The notes under the pieces: generated by a model | What the model was told of the DNA's origin: nothing | The model's database searches: none | What the model saw: only the letters and a program-made list of their open reading frames with translations | Made by a program: the position numbers and the translations under genes | In this document: positions 1 to 8,000 of the stretch, one piece after another | How positions within the stretch are numbered: position 1 is the first letter of the stretch | How the letters are laid out: each line of letters opens with the position of its first letter | DNA from: an uncultured Rhodospirillales bacterium | GTDB taxonomy: Bacteria > Pseudomonadota > Alphaproteobacteria > Rhodospirillales > Casp-alpha2 | Reading direction: 5' to 3' | Assembly (NCBI GenBank): GCA_938074585.1 | Contig: CALJEW010000092.1 | Location: forward strand, 1-19,570 | Length of the DNA stretch: 19,570 bases

Positions 1-373
1 ACTAATTAGAGAAGAATCAGACACTTATTTTTCAAAAGATGGAGGTTACATAGGAACATGTCGTTGATCAAACCCGCACCCCTGATAACATTGTTGACTT
101 TATTGAAGAACTTGGGGAGCGTTTATTGGATTTCGGAGCAAAGACGAGTATTACAAAATTTTTGGCAACCCACTTTGGCATGGAGTTGAGCATATTATGT
201 AAGCTGAGGCTCCACCACATGTCAAGGCTGCATGGCCAGATGGTTGGAAAATGTTCTCAGGCGTCATTAGTATAGCCGCGTTTTTCCGTATGAGCGTCCT
301 AGCACCAGAATAGACCAGCAAAGAACGACCATCGGCTCTTCCCCTATTATAGGAACAAGAAGGAGCGTCGACG
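1..373 (+). pseudogene. Unrecognised decayed coding remnants at the left edge
   Basis: No intact gene is visible here. An open frame from 54 to 275 reads as protein-like sequence rich in acidic and aliphatic residues (start EHVVDQTRTPDNIVDFIEEL) but has no credible start codon. A second frame, about 206-311, reads EAPPHVKAAWPDGWKMFSGV and ends at a stop. Two adjacent protein-like stretches in different frames suggest one gene broken by a frameshift near 190-210. I do not recognise the family. It lies immediately upstream of, and in the same direction as, chemoreceptor remnants, so it may be the sensory part of the same broken gene; that is inference. Confidence 0.35.
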
Positions 374-784
374 GACGAGATCGAACTTCAAGTTCAGACC
401 TTGAGTATTGGGATCTCGAATATCAACAGCATCGAAGCCCAAATATCTGGAGACGCTACCAAAGAAATTTATAATTTAGTGCTTAAGGTTTCAACTCTAG
501 TTCAAAATCTACTTGATGCTTTGCACTAACCCCCAAATAAAAAGACAGACCTCAACACTCAGAACCATGTTTTTTATTGATTCAGAGCATTAAAAAAGCA
601 GGTCTAATTTCTAAACGCAATAATTGAAGCCTACAAAGTGGGCGCCTAAGGCAGAGGATTTCTGATTGCTGCTGACGAAGTCAAAGTCTCGGCATAGCAA
701 CCATCGAATTTTACCCAAGGGATTAATGACTTAGTTGTGAAACTAAACGAAGGCGCACAACAGCTAGCAGAAATGACCCTATAG
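374..784 (+). pseudogene. Methyl-accepting chemotaxis protein remnant (signalling domain)
   Basis: The frame at 611-784 reads LNAIIEAYKVGA, stop, GRGFLIAADEVKVSA, stop, then a helical tail ending EMTL at 782-784. This matches the highly conserved MCP hairpin tip (LNA.IEAARAGE.GRGFAVVADEVK). The stops are TAA at 647-649 and TAG at 695-697. Just upstream, another frame gives IQSIKKAG (compare IQ.IAEQTN of MCPs), so a frameshift lies near 600-610. The segment 374-529 reads as a coiled, Ile/Leu/Asn-rich helix (SIGISNINSIEAQISGD) ending at a stop and could be a helical part of the same receptor. Assignment of the hairpin is firm; the extent of the original gene is not. It is not expected to make a working receptor. 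Confidence 0.8.
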
Positions 785-797
785 ATCAGTCATCCCG

Positions 798-2471
798 CTA
801 CCGATATAAACTAGGCAAGTTCAATCCGTTTTCTCGTGCACATTCAATCGCAATGTCATATCCCGCATCCGCATGGCGCATAACGCCAGTGGCGGGGTCA
901 TTCCACAAAACCCGTTTAATTCGCCGCGCCGCATCTTCAGTACCATCACAACAAATGACCATGCCGCTATGTTGAGAAAACCCCATGCCAACACCACCGC
1001 CATGGTGAATACTAACCCAGGTAGCACCCGATGCGCAGTTTAAAAGCGCGTTCAAAAGTGGCCAATCAGATACCGCATCAGAGCCATCTTTCATCGATTC
1101 CGTTTCCCGGTTGGGGCTAGCAACAGAGCCACTGTCTAAATGATCACGTCCAATAACCACAGGGGCGGAAAGTTCACCAGACGCGACCATTTCATTGAAG
1201 GCGAGCCCTAACTTATCGCGCACCCCTAAACCAACCCAACAAATACGTGCAGGCAAGCCTTGGAACGAAATCCGTTCGCGGGCCATGTCCAACCAGTTGT
1301 GTAAATGTTCATCATCAGGAATGAGCTCTTTAACCTTTTGATCCGTTTTATAAATATCTTCCGGATCCCCGGATAACGCCACCCAACGGAACGGACCTAC
1401 GCCCCGGCAAAACAAGGGGCGAATATAGGCCGGAACAAAGCCCGGAAAATCGAAGGCATTTTTTAGCCCTTGATCAAACGCCACTTGGCGGATGTTGTTT
1501 CCATAATCCAATGTGGGTACTCCCGCGTTCCAAAAATCGAGCATCGCTTGAACATGTCTTTTCATGGATGCACAAGCTGCCGCTTCAACCGCTTTTGGAT
1601 CGCTCTCACGTTTTTCACGCCACCCCGATAGGCTCCACCCTTGGGGCAAATAACCATTAATCGGATCATGAGCCGATGTTTGATCAGTCACCATATCCGG
1701 CTTAATACCGCGCTTATACATTTCAGGGAAAACGTCCGCCGCGTTGCCTAACAAACCAACCGATACGGCGCGGCCTTTGGCGTGAGCTTTGTTTACAATC
1801 GTCATGGCTTCATCAATGGACTCGGCGCATTCATCGACATATTTGGTGCGGATACGGAAATCTATGCAATCAGGATTACACTCAACCGCAATGCACGATG
1901 CCCCAGCCATAGTCGCGGCCAAAGGCTGTGCGCCACCCATACCGCCCAAGCCTCCTGTCAAAATCCATTTACCAGATAAATCGCCACCATAATGTTGGCG
2001 CCCAGCTTCGATAAAAGTTTCATACGTGCCTTGCACAATGCCTTGTGATCCGATGTAAATCCATGATCCGGCGGTCATTTGGCCATACATCATCAGGCCC
2101 TTTTTATCCAATTCATTGAAGTGATCCCAATTTGCCCAATGGGGAACAATATTGGAATTGGCAATCAAAACCCGGGGTGCGTCGGCGTGAGTTTTAAACA
2201 CCCCAACTGGCTTTCCTGATTGCACCAACATGGTTTCATCTTCTTCTAAAACCTTCAATCCAGCTACGATTTGATCGAAATCTTTCCACGTTCTGGCCGC
2301 CCGGCCAATACCGCCATAGACCACCAATTCGTTGGGATTTTCAGCCACCTCTGGATCCAAATTATTCATCAACATACGTAGTGGGGCTTCCGTCACCCAA
2401 TATTTTGCATTCAGTTTTGAGCCTCGTGGGGCGCAGACTTCGCGGGAATTGTGGCGTAGATTTGAAGACAT
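798..2471 (-). CDS. hutU: Urocanate hydratase (urocanase)
   Basis: Catalyses step two of histidine degradation, urocanate to 4-imidazolone-5-propionate, in the cytosol using tightly bound NAD+ as an electrophile. The protein is 557 residues, the normal length for the family (about 555). Visible hallmarks are the glycine-rich NAD-binding run GGLGGMGGAQPLAATMAGA around residue 175, and a C-terminal segment WVSIHHGGGVGMGFSQHSGM followed by VICCDGTEDAARRI, which corresponds to the conserved urocanase region carrying the active-site Cys. A GGAG ribosome site precedes the ATG. It is the last gene of the leftward hut operon, 14 bp after hutG. No interruption is visible. I see no clear terminator after it; the next sequence is the MCP remnant on the other strand. 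Confidence 0.97.
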   Translation of the reverse strand: MSSNLRHNSREVCAPRGSKLNAKYWVTEAPLRMLMNNLDPEVAENPNELVVYGGIGRAARTWKDFDQIVAGLKVLEEDETMLVQSGKPVGVFKTHADAPRVLIANSNIVPHWANWDHFNELDKKGLMMYGQMTAGSWIYIGSQGIVQGTYETFIEAGRQHYGGDLSGKWILTGGLGGMGGAQPLAATMAGASCIAVECNPDCIDFRIRTKYVDECAESIDEAMTIVNKAHAKGRAVSVGLLGNAADVFPEMYKRGIKPDMVTDQTSAHDPINGYLPQGWSLSGWREKRESDPKAVEAAACASMKRHVQAMLDFWNAGVPTLDYGNNIRQVAFDQGLKNAFDFPGFVPAYIRPLFCRGVGPFRWVALSGDPEDIYKTDQKVKELIPDDEHLHNWLDMARERISFQGLPARICWVGLGVRDKLGLAFNEMVASGELSAPVVIGRDHLDSGSVASPNRETESMKDGSDAVSDWPLLNALLNCASGATWVSIHHGGGVGMGFSQHSGMVICCDGTEDAARRIKRVLWNDPATGVMRHADAGYDIAIECARENGLNLPSLYR

Positions 2472-2485
2472 AATTTTATTCTCCG

Positions 2486-3295
2486 TTACGACTTCAAGCG
2501 ACCATCAAAGGCCAATGTTTCTAAATTCAGTAAAAGCGCTTTTAAGTATGGGCGAATTTTTACGGCTAAATCTGGGCGGTAACCCCAAGGCGGAACCTCG
2601 TCCATATAAGCGCGTTGGCCCAGTTCCATTTGAATAACGTGAACGCCGTTTGATGGGTCACCATAATGGCGTGTCGTCCAGCCGCCTTTAAACCGTCCGT
2701 TCAGGGCATAAGAAAATCCAGGAACATCTTTACACACATTAACCACCGCCGCCTCTACCAACGCATCACACGTCGCCCCTTCGTTGGTGCCAATGTTAAA
2801 GACCGGCAATTCGCCATCGAATAAATAAGGAATGTTAGAGCGGATGGAATGGCAATCGTACAAAATAGCAACGCCATGTTTAGCTTTTACACGCTCAATT
2901 TGTTTCGCCATGGCGGCATGATACGGGGTGTGGAAGTTGGTTAAGCGAACTAAAATCTCAGCTCCGTCGGGCTCACACCCATCCAAATAAATTGGCTCGT
3001 TATCAAAAGTTGTGAGCGAGCAAACACCTCTTGTATTTTGACCGGGGTATAAGCTTTCACTGTTGGGGTCTGGATCGCGGTTCGCATCGATGACGTACCG
3101 CGAGAAAGTTGCTTTGACCACCGTTGGGCTCGTTACCAGCCCTTTATACAAATCATCAATCCACCAATCCGTATCGTCAACGCGTTGCCCCAACAGGTTC
3201 AAGCGCTCTTTGATATCGTCTGGCAGGTGTTGGCCCACATGGGGCATACCCAATATAAGGGGGCTTGAGCCTTCTTCTACGATCACCGGCTTCAT
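2486..3295 (-). CDS. hutG: N-formylglutamate deformylase (N-formylglutamate amidohydrolase)
   Basis: Final step of the five-step histidine pathway: hydrolyses N-formyl-L-glutamate to glutamate and formate. The 269-residue length fits the FGase family. Conserved stretches include HVGQHLP near the N-terminus, SRYVIDANRDP, the metal/catalytic segment ILYDCHSIRS (about residues 153-162), GRFKGGWTTRHYG and QMELGQRAYM. This is the formylglutamate enzyme, not the arginase-type formiminoglutamase also called HutG, which agrees with hutF being present across the divergent promoter. Its ATG overlaps the hutH stop by four bases (ATGA), so translation is probably coupled to hutH. The gene looks intact. 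Confidence 0.95.
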   Translation of the reverse strand: MKPVIVEEGSSPLILGMPHVGQHLPDDIKERLNLLGQRVDDTDWWIDDLYKGLVTSPTVVKATFSRYVIDANRDPDPNSESLYPGQNTRGVCSLTTFDNEPIYLDGCEPDGAEILVRLTNFHTPYHAAMAKQIERVKAKHGVAILYDCHSIRSNIPYLFDGELPVFNIGTNEGATCDALVEAAVVNVCKDVPGFSYALNGRFKGGWTTRHYGDPSNGVHVIQMELGQRAYMDEVPPWGYRPDLAVKIRPYLKALLLNLETLAFDGRLKS

Positions 3296-4842
3296 ATTTT
3301 GAACTCCATTGTGGGTAACACGCCATCGCTGAGCAGATCGATGAACGCATTGGACCGAACCAGATCATTGCTGCGTTCAATGTCGGGAGCCAAATAACGA
3401 TCATCACCCAGCGTTGCAACATCTAGGCGCAAGCGAACAATTGCTTTCTGCAATATGGCGCTGGTTTTTAAGGGCGCGCGAAATTCAATGCCTTGCGATG
3501 CGGTCATCATTTCAATGGCAACAATGCGGCCCAAATTATCGGCCATATCCAGCAATCTGCGTGCCGCATGACAGGCCATGGAAACGTGGTCTTCCTGATT
3601 GGCGCTGGTTGGCGTTGAATCAACTGAACACGGAGCTGCCTTTTGTTTGTTCTCACACATCAACGCTGCTGATGTTACCTCAGCAATCATTAAGCCTGAA
3701 TTTAAGCCCGGGTTCGGGGTCAAAAAAGCGGGAAGCCCGAAATTCATCGCAGGATCGACCATCAAAGCAATACGGCGCTGACTGATAGCGCCGATTTCAG
3801 CAATCGCTAAAGCAATTTGATCCGCCGCAAAAGCCACCGGTTCCGCATGGAAATTGCCACCCGATACAATTGACCCATCGCTCAAAAGGATCAGCGGGTT
3901 ATCGGTTACGGCGTTGGCTTCAATTTGTAACGTCCGCCCTGTTTGGCGCAACAGGTCTAAACATGCGCCCATGACTTGCGGCTGACAACGGATGCAATAG
4001 GGGTCTTGAACGCGGTCATCATCAACCCGGTGGGATTCCCGTATTTCTGATTTATCCATTAAAGCCCGCAACGCATAACCCGCATCGATTTGACCCGCAT
4101 GACCCCGAAGTTGATGGATTTCATCTCTGAAGGGGGCTGATGATGCCATAATCGCATCGGTCGATAAGGCACCAGATACCAAAGCCGACATGGCACAGCG
4201 CCACGTTTCAAAAAATCCTGCTAATGCCAATGCTGTGGAAACTTGAGTACCATTAATCATGCCCAACCCTTCCTTAGGCCCCAGCACTATGGGTTCTAAT
4301 CCTGCTTTTTTAAGTGCTTTCGCACTGGTCATTCGTGCGCCCTGATAGATGGCTTCTCCTTCACCGATCATGGTCGCAGCGAAATGTGACAAGGGGGCCA
4401 AATCACCCGAAGCACCAACCGATCCCTGACTAGGAATAACAGGGTTAACGCCTTTTTCTAACATGTTTTGGATATGCTCAATAGTTTCCCAGCGCACCCC
4501 CGATGCGCCCCGACCTAATGACATTAATTTCAATACCATGACCAAGCGAGCAATGTTTTCAGATAACGGTTCACCAACGCCACAACAATGGGATAAAATT
4601 AAGTTACGCTGTAACTGAGTTGTATCTTCAGGCGGAATACGAGTGCTGGCAAGCTTTCCAAAACCCGTATTCACGCCATAAACAGCGTCGTCACCATTGG
4701 CAGCATCACAAACAATTTTAGCGGCAGCTTCAATATTGGGTCGGAATTTTGGGGCCAATTTAACGGTAGGGCTTTGCCAATAAAGAATACCAAGATCGAC
4801 TAACGTCACATGGCCCGGATTCAAAATCATTTCTGCGGTCAT
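3292..4842 (-). CDS. hutH: Histidine ammonia-lyase (histidase)
   Basis: First step of histidine catabolism: L-histidine to trans-urocanate plus ammonia. The protein is 516 residues, within the family range (about 510). The Ala144-Ser145-Gly146 triad in GSVGASGDLAPLSH forms the autocatalytic MIO electrophile. YGVNTGFGKL near residue 55 and the downstream LTPNPGLNSGLM segment are also typical. The ATG at 4842 follows the truncated hutI stop by one base, and its Shine-Dalgarno (GGAGGGGAG) lies inside the last codons of hutI. The hutI deletion has therefore left hutH initiation intact. It overlaps hutG by four bases at its end. No lesion is visible. Confidence 0.97.
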   Translation of the reverse strand: MTAEMILNPGHVTLVDLGILYWQSPTVKLAPKFRPNIEAAAKIVCDAANGDDAVYGVNTGFGKLASTRIPPEDTTQLQRNLILSHCCGVGEPLSENIARLVMVLKLMSLGRGASGVRWETIEHIQNMLEKGVNPVIPSQGSVGASGDLAPLSHFAATMIGEGEAIYQGARMTSAKALKKAGLEPIVLGPKEGLGMINGTQVSTALALAGFFETWRCAMSALVSGALSTDAIMASSAPFRDEIHQLRGHAGQIDAGYALRALMDKSEIRESHRVDDDRVQDPYCIRCQPQVMGACLDLLRQTGRTLQIEANAVTDNPLILLSDGSIVSGGNFHAEPVAFAADQIALAIAEIGAISQRRIALMVDPAMNFGLPAFLTPNPGLNSGLMIAEVTSAALMCENKQKAAPCSVDSTPTSANQEDHVSMACHAARRLLDMADNLGRIVAIEMMTASQGIEFRAPLKTSAILQKAIVRLRLDVATLGDDRYLAPDIERSNDLVRSNAFIDLLSDGVLPTMEFKI

Positions 4843-4843
4843 T

Positions 4844-5248
4844 TCATCTCCCCTCCGACAATCTGTTGATATAAAGGGTTAAACCCGATTGATCGATCAG
4901 CTGCTGTTTACTTGCTTGCCGGGTTCCGGTTACGGTTGAAACAATGCCACCGCCTGCATTTGATATTTCTTCGTAAAACAACCCGTTCAAGCGCTGTTCA
5001 AACTCTTGGGCGCATTTTCCGTCGTAAACCAAATGGGTGTGGCAATCAATCAAGCTCGGCGTAACCCAACGGCCCTCAGAATCAGTTTCTTCTTCAACCG
5101 GTATATTGGGTAATTTATCATCTGGTCCAACCCAAAATATATTACCGTTTACACAGGCAATTGCACTATTTTGAATAATTCCGTGGCCCCTAACTTGCAT
5201 GGTGGTCAATCGAGCATTGAGCAATACAAGGTCGATTTTCACAGACAT
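4844..5248 (-). pseudogene. hutI: Truncated imidazolonepropionase, probably inactive
   Basis: Imidazolonepropionase opens the ring of imidazolone-5-propionate to N-formimino-L-glutamate; it is an amidohydrolase of about 400-420 residues. Only 134 codons remain. Residues 1-121 are a good HutI N-terminus: DLVLLNARL, the metal-binding LIDCHTHLVY with His70 and His72, EFEQRLNGLFYEEI and AGGGIVSTV.GTRQAS. The match stops after QLIDQS; the last residues, GLTLYINRLSEGR, end in a TGA one base before hutH. The later metal ligands and catalytic residues (the distal His, Glu and Asp of the barrel) are absent, and no remnant fits between hutI and hutH, so about 270 codons are deleted. The start has a strong GGAGG ribosome site, and the ORF still opens the operon. 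It may persist only as a leader for hutH translation (inference). Confidence 0.9.
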
Positions 5249-5262
5249 TTACATTCCTCCAA

Positions 5263-5282
5263 TTAATTGTATATACAATTAA
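5263..5282. promoter_or_regulatory. HutC operator, site 1 (perfect 20-bp palindrome)
   Basis: TTAATTGTATATACAATTAA is a perfect inverted repeat with a TTGTATATACAA core, the form expected for the GntR-family repressor HutC. It covers the predicted -10 of the leftward hutI-hutH-hutG-hutU promoter, so bound repressor would block that operon. In characterised systems urocanate releases HutC. Binding here is inferred from motif, position and the linked hutC gene. Confidence 0.8.
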
Positions 5283-5298
5283 CTTGGCGTTTGGACAA
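5270..5298 (-). promoter_or_regulatory. Predicted sigma70 promoter for hutI-H-G-U
   Basis: On the minus strand there is TTGTCC (5298-5293), a 17-bp spacer, then TATATA (5275-5270). The -10 lies in the middle of HutC site 1. The expected start would leave a leader of only about 15 nt before the hutI ATG, with the GGAGG ribosome site in it. Confidence 0.55.
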
Positions 5299-5312
5299 GC
5301 CTATTGTATGAA
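5284..5312 (+). promoter_or_regulatory. Predicted sigma70 promoter for hutF-hutC
   Basis: TTGGCG at 5284-5289, a 17-bp spacer, and TATGAA at 5307-5312. The -10 lies inside HutC site 2. The -35 elements of this and the leftward promoter lie within about 15 bp of each other, so the two promoters overlap back to back. Confidence 0.5.
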
Positions 5313-5316
5313 CAAT
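5303..5316. promoter_or_regulatory. HutC operator, site 2 (imperfect palindrome)
   Basis: ATTGTATGAACAAT has half-sites ATTGT and ACAAT around four central bases and resembles site 1. The two centres are about 37 bp apart, between three and four helical turns. Its position over the hutF -10 suggests that HutC also represses hutF and its own gene (autoregulation). Confidence 0.65.
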
Positions 5317-5342
5317 TAAACGGGATGGGGGACTAAATCACA

Positions 5343-6698
5343 GTGCGGTATTTTTTTGAGCATGCATTGTTAGCAGAGAACTGGGCTAAGGACGTATCTG
5401 TTGTGTCAAATGACAAAGGCGACATCACATCCATAACCCCGAACACAGAAGATGTTCGCTCAGACCACCGTGCAAAAGTTGCCTTGCCCGGTTTGCCAAA
5501 TGTTCACAGCCACGCCTTTCAACGAGCGATGGCTGGTATGGCAGAAGTTAAGGACACAGGCGATGATAGCTTTTGGACATGGCGTAAAGTCATGTACCAA
5601 TTTCTAGAACGCCTAACACCCGAAGATCTATACACGATTGCGTCTTTAGCCTATTGTGAAATGCTGGAATCTGGCTTTACCGCTGTATCCGAATTTCATT
5701 ATTTGCACCACGATGCTTCAGGATCTGTGTATAATGACATTGGTGCTATGGCTTTTGCGATTGCGGAAGCGGCACAAACATCAGGCATTGGGCCGACGTT
5801 TTTGCCAGTATTTTATGCCAACAGCCAGTTTGACGGAGCCCCACCCACTGACGCCCAACGCAGGTTCGTTAGTTCTCCGGATCAATTCGCAATTCTGCTG
5901 GACCGTATAGATCATATTGCCACCAGCTTACCCGACGCCCAAGTCGGCATTGCGCCGCATTCTTTACGCGCCGTTACACCTGAAAGCTTGGCCGAGGTTT
6001 TGACCCTGAAACTAAACGGCCCCCTTCACATTCACATTGCCGAACAAACCAAAGAGGTTGATGATTGCATTCAATGGTCGGGTCAACGCCCGGTGGAATG
6101 GTTGCTCAATCATCAAAACATCGATCAGCACTGGTGCTTGATCCACGCAACTCACATTACACAAACAGAACGACAAAACATTGCCCAGTCAGGCGCGGTT
6201 GCAGGCCTTTGCCCAATTACCGAAGGCAACTTAGGCGACGGAATATTCCCGGGTGTTGACTATCTTCAGGACGGCGGGCGCTTTGCAGTAGGGTCAGACA
6301 GCAATGTTTTAATTAATGCGGCAGAAGAATTACGTACCTTAGAATATTCACAACGCTTTCGAGACCGGGGCCGCAATCTATTGGGTACAGTTAACACGTC
6401 AACCGGGCGGGCCTTATTCGATCATGCTTTGTCCGGTGGAGCGCAAAGTTCGGGCCGGAAAATTGGAAAAATAGCTGTTGGATTCCGAGCTGACATTATG
6501 ACCTTAAACACAGAACACCCTGCCCTTGTCGCCTTAACCAACGATGGCTGGTTAGACGGTTGGATATTTGCCGCCAACAGCCCCGCCATTTTAGACGTAT
6601 GGGTTGGCGGGAGGCACGTTGTCAGCGAAGGAAAACATCATAAGCGCGATCAAATAAGAGCCCGCTATGCACAGACAATGAAACGCCTAACATCATGA
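5343..6698 (+). CDS. hutF: Formimidoylglutamate deiminase
   Basis: Hydrolyses N-formimino-L-glutamate to N-formyl-L-glutamate and ammonia, the step that feeds HutG in the five-step pathway. It is a 451-residue amidohydrolase-superfamily protein, normal for HutF. Metal and catalytic positions visible are His55 and His57 (NVHSHAFQ), His206 (APHSLRAV), His229/His231 with Glu234 (HIHIAEQ), the His268-x-x-His271 stretch and Asp319 (VGSDSN). The start is GTG, preceded about 10 bases upstream by a G-rich, only moderate ribosome site. A later ATG would remove conserved N-terminal sequence. It is divergent from hutI and its stop overlaps the hutC start by four bases (ATGA). The gene appears complete. 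Confidence 0.94.
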   Translation: MRYFFEHALLAENWAKDVSVVSNDKGDITSITPNTEDVRSDHRAKVALPGLPNVHSHAFQRAMAGMAEVKDTGDDSFWTWRKVMYQFLERLTPEDLYTIASLAYCEMLESGFTAVSEFHYLHHDASGSVYNDIGAMAFAIAEAAQTSGIGPTFLPVFYANSQFDGAPPTDAQRRFVSSPDQFAILLDRIDHIATSLPDAQVGIAPHSLRAVTPESLAEVLTLKLNGPLHIHIAEQTKEVDDCIQWSGQRPVEWLLNHQNIDQHWCLIHATHITQTERQNIAQSGAVAGLCPITEGNLGDGIFPGVDYLQDGGRFAVGSDSNVLINAAEELRTLEYSQRFRDRGRNLLGTVNTSTGRALFDHALSGGAQSSGRKIGKIAVGFRADIMTLNTEHPALVALTNDGWLDGWIFAANSPAILDVWVGGRHVVSEGKHHKRDQIRARYAQTMKRLTS

Positions 6699-7450
6699 AC
6701 AAACACCCCCTCAATATTTATGAATTGGACGGGAACGGTCCGTTGTTTCGGCAAATTAACCGTGCCATTTCTCGGCCTATATTGTCAGGCAGAAATGCGC
6801 CGGGAACACGGCTTCCGTCCGAGCACGCGTTTATGGAAATGTTCAGCACATCGCGCATGACCGTTAACCGCGCCTTGCAATTATTAGCAGACGACGGCTT
6901 GGTTACCAGACATCGGCGTAGCGGTACTTTTGTTGCAAATCAAGTTGTTGAGCATTCGGTGATCGAGCTGAAAGACATTGTTGATGAAGTGGAAGCATCG
7001 GGAGCTTTATACGAGTATCAGCTTCTAGATTTGAAAACTGTTACTGCAAATGCCGAGTTGTCTAAAAAATTAGGGACAAAAAAAAAAGCCATGCTTCTGT
7101 ATATTTTGTGCCGACATTACAGCGACAAAAAACCAATCTTGATTGAACAACGCTATATCAATATTTCTGCTGCGCCTAAGTGTTTAGACGAAAGTTTTTT
7201 AAATACTCCCCCCGGCCATTGGTTGATTAAAAACGTGCCTTGGTCCATGGCTGAACATATTATTTCAGCCCTGAATGCAACCGATACCATAGCAAAATAT
7301 TTAGAGATCAAACTCGGCGACGCCTGTTTATCAGTAGACCGAACCACATGGCACGACGGGGGGCAAGATGGTGAGAAGATTACATTTGTAACTCTGACAT
7401 ACCCCGGAGACAAACATCGACTGATCAGTAGGTTCACGCCGGGACAATAA
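6695..7450 (+). CDS. hutC: Histidine utilization repressor, GntR family with UTRA domain
   Basis: The 251-residue protein has an N-terminal winged helix (about residues 8-80: PLFRQINRAI, PGTRLPSEHAF, the recognition helix SRMTVNRALQLLADDGLV and the wing RHRRSGTFVA) and a C-terminal UTRA effector domain (about 95-245) with the characteristic IEQRYIN and LSVDRTTW segments. HutC proteins repress hut genes and are released by urocanate. Here it is translationally coupled to hutF, and two matching palindromes lie in the hutI/hutF intergenic region. A run of ten A residues (7078-7087) lies inside the UTRA coding part and could be slippage-prone. The 3' end overlaps the iolD remnant by 17 bp on the opposite strand. 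Confidence 0.93.
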   Translation: MNKHPLNIYELDGNGPLFRQINRAISRPILSGRNAPGTRLPSEHAFMEMFSTSRMTVNRALQLLADDGLVTRHRRSGTFVANQVVEHSVIELKDIVDEVEASGALYEYQLLDLKTVTANAELSKKLGTKKKAMLLYILCRHYSDKKPILIEQRYINISAAPKCLDESFLNTPPGHWLIKNVPWSMAEHIISALNATDTIAKYLEIKLGDACLSVDRTTWHDGGQDGEKITFVTLTYPGDKHRLISRFTPGQ

Positions 7451-7907
7451 TCACTTTTCCAGCTGAATTTTGTGATAATCCATTTGGCGAATGCTGTATC
7501 AATTTCTTCTGCGGCTTAGGGTACAGACGATATAATTTGTTCGGGTGGGAGATCCGGTCCCAATAGCGGGTGACGACTTTAAAACTATCCTTAACGCTTA
7601 TTATTGTACTATTGTAATGCTCTGTTTGTTGCAAAACCGGGTCTGGGTGCCGGCTTGAAAACACATCGCAAGCAATCAAAAATAATTGCAAGCGGTTGAC
7701 ATGGGCAAAACCCGCAGTCGTAATCATATTGGTGGCACCGGGGCCGTTGGAGCTGGTGGTGATCATCATTTGGCGGCGCAATTTAGTCTTTCCATAATCA
7801 ACGGCAACCAACGCCATGGATTGCTCATTTTGCCCATCGATTTCAGTGAATTGGTTACATAAATAGCGGACCAAGACCTACGCCATTGTTAATCGAGAAG
7901 TGCTCAT
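7434..7907 (-). pseudogene. iolD: iolD remnant (trihydroxycyclohexane-dione hydrolase, TPP enzyme)
   Basis: IolD hydrolyses 3D-trihydroxycyclohexane-1,2-dione in myo-inositol breakdown and is about 610-640 residues long; about 150 remain. The original ATG at 7907 reads MSTSRLTMA, then TAG at 7878-7880 where IolD has Gln (LTMAQALVRYL), then VLVRYLCNQFTEIDGQ. The next residues, NEQSMALVAVDYGKTKLRRQ, lie about 45 residues further on in normal IolD, so an in-frame internal deletion has removed the FAGVFAIFGHGN region. SNGPGATNM, DVFSSRHPDPVLQQ and YWDRISHPNKL follow. After this the frame shifts (near 7545): another frame continues QIISSVP, stop, AAEEIDTAF. The remainder is gone and the remnant abuts hutC. 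An open frame from an internal TTG (7874) exists but cannot encode an active enzyme. Confidence 0.88.
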
Positions 7908-8000
7908 ATATCTTGCACAAAATCGTGATGGATTAGCCGTCAGCCGGATGTATTATAGATATCATACCTAGTTACTATTTTTGTTCAAAGGGAGTTTAAT

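Noticed and set aside
7434..7874. A 146-residue hypothetical protein on the minus strand starting at a TTG.
   Set aside because: It is the readable part of a broken iolD; the true start lies upstream behind a nonsense codon, and the last ~30 residues are frameshifted.
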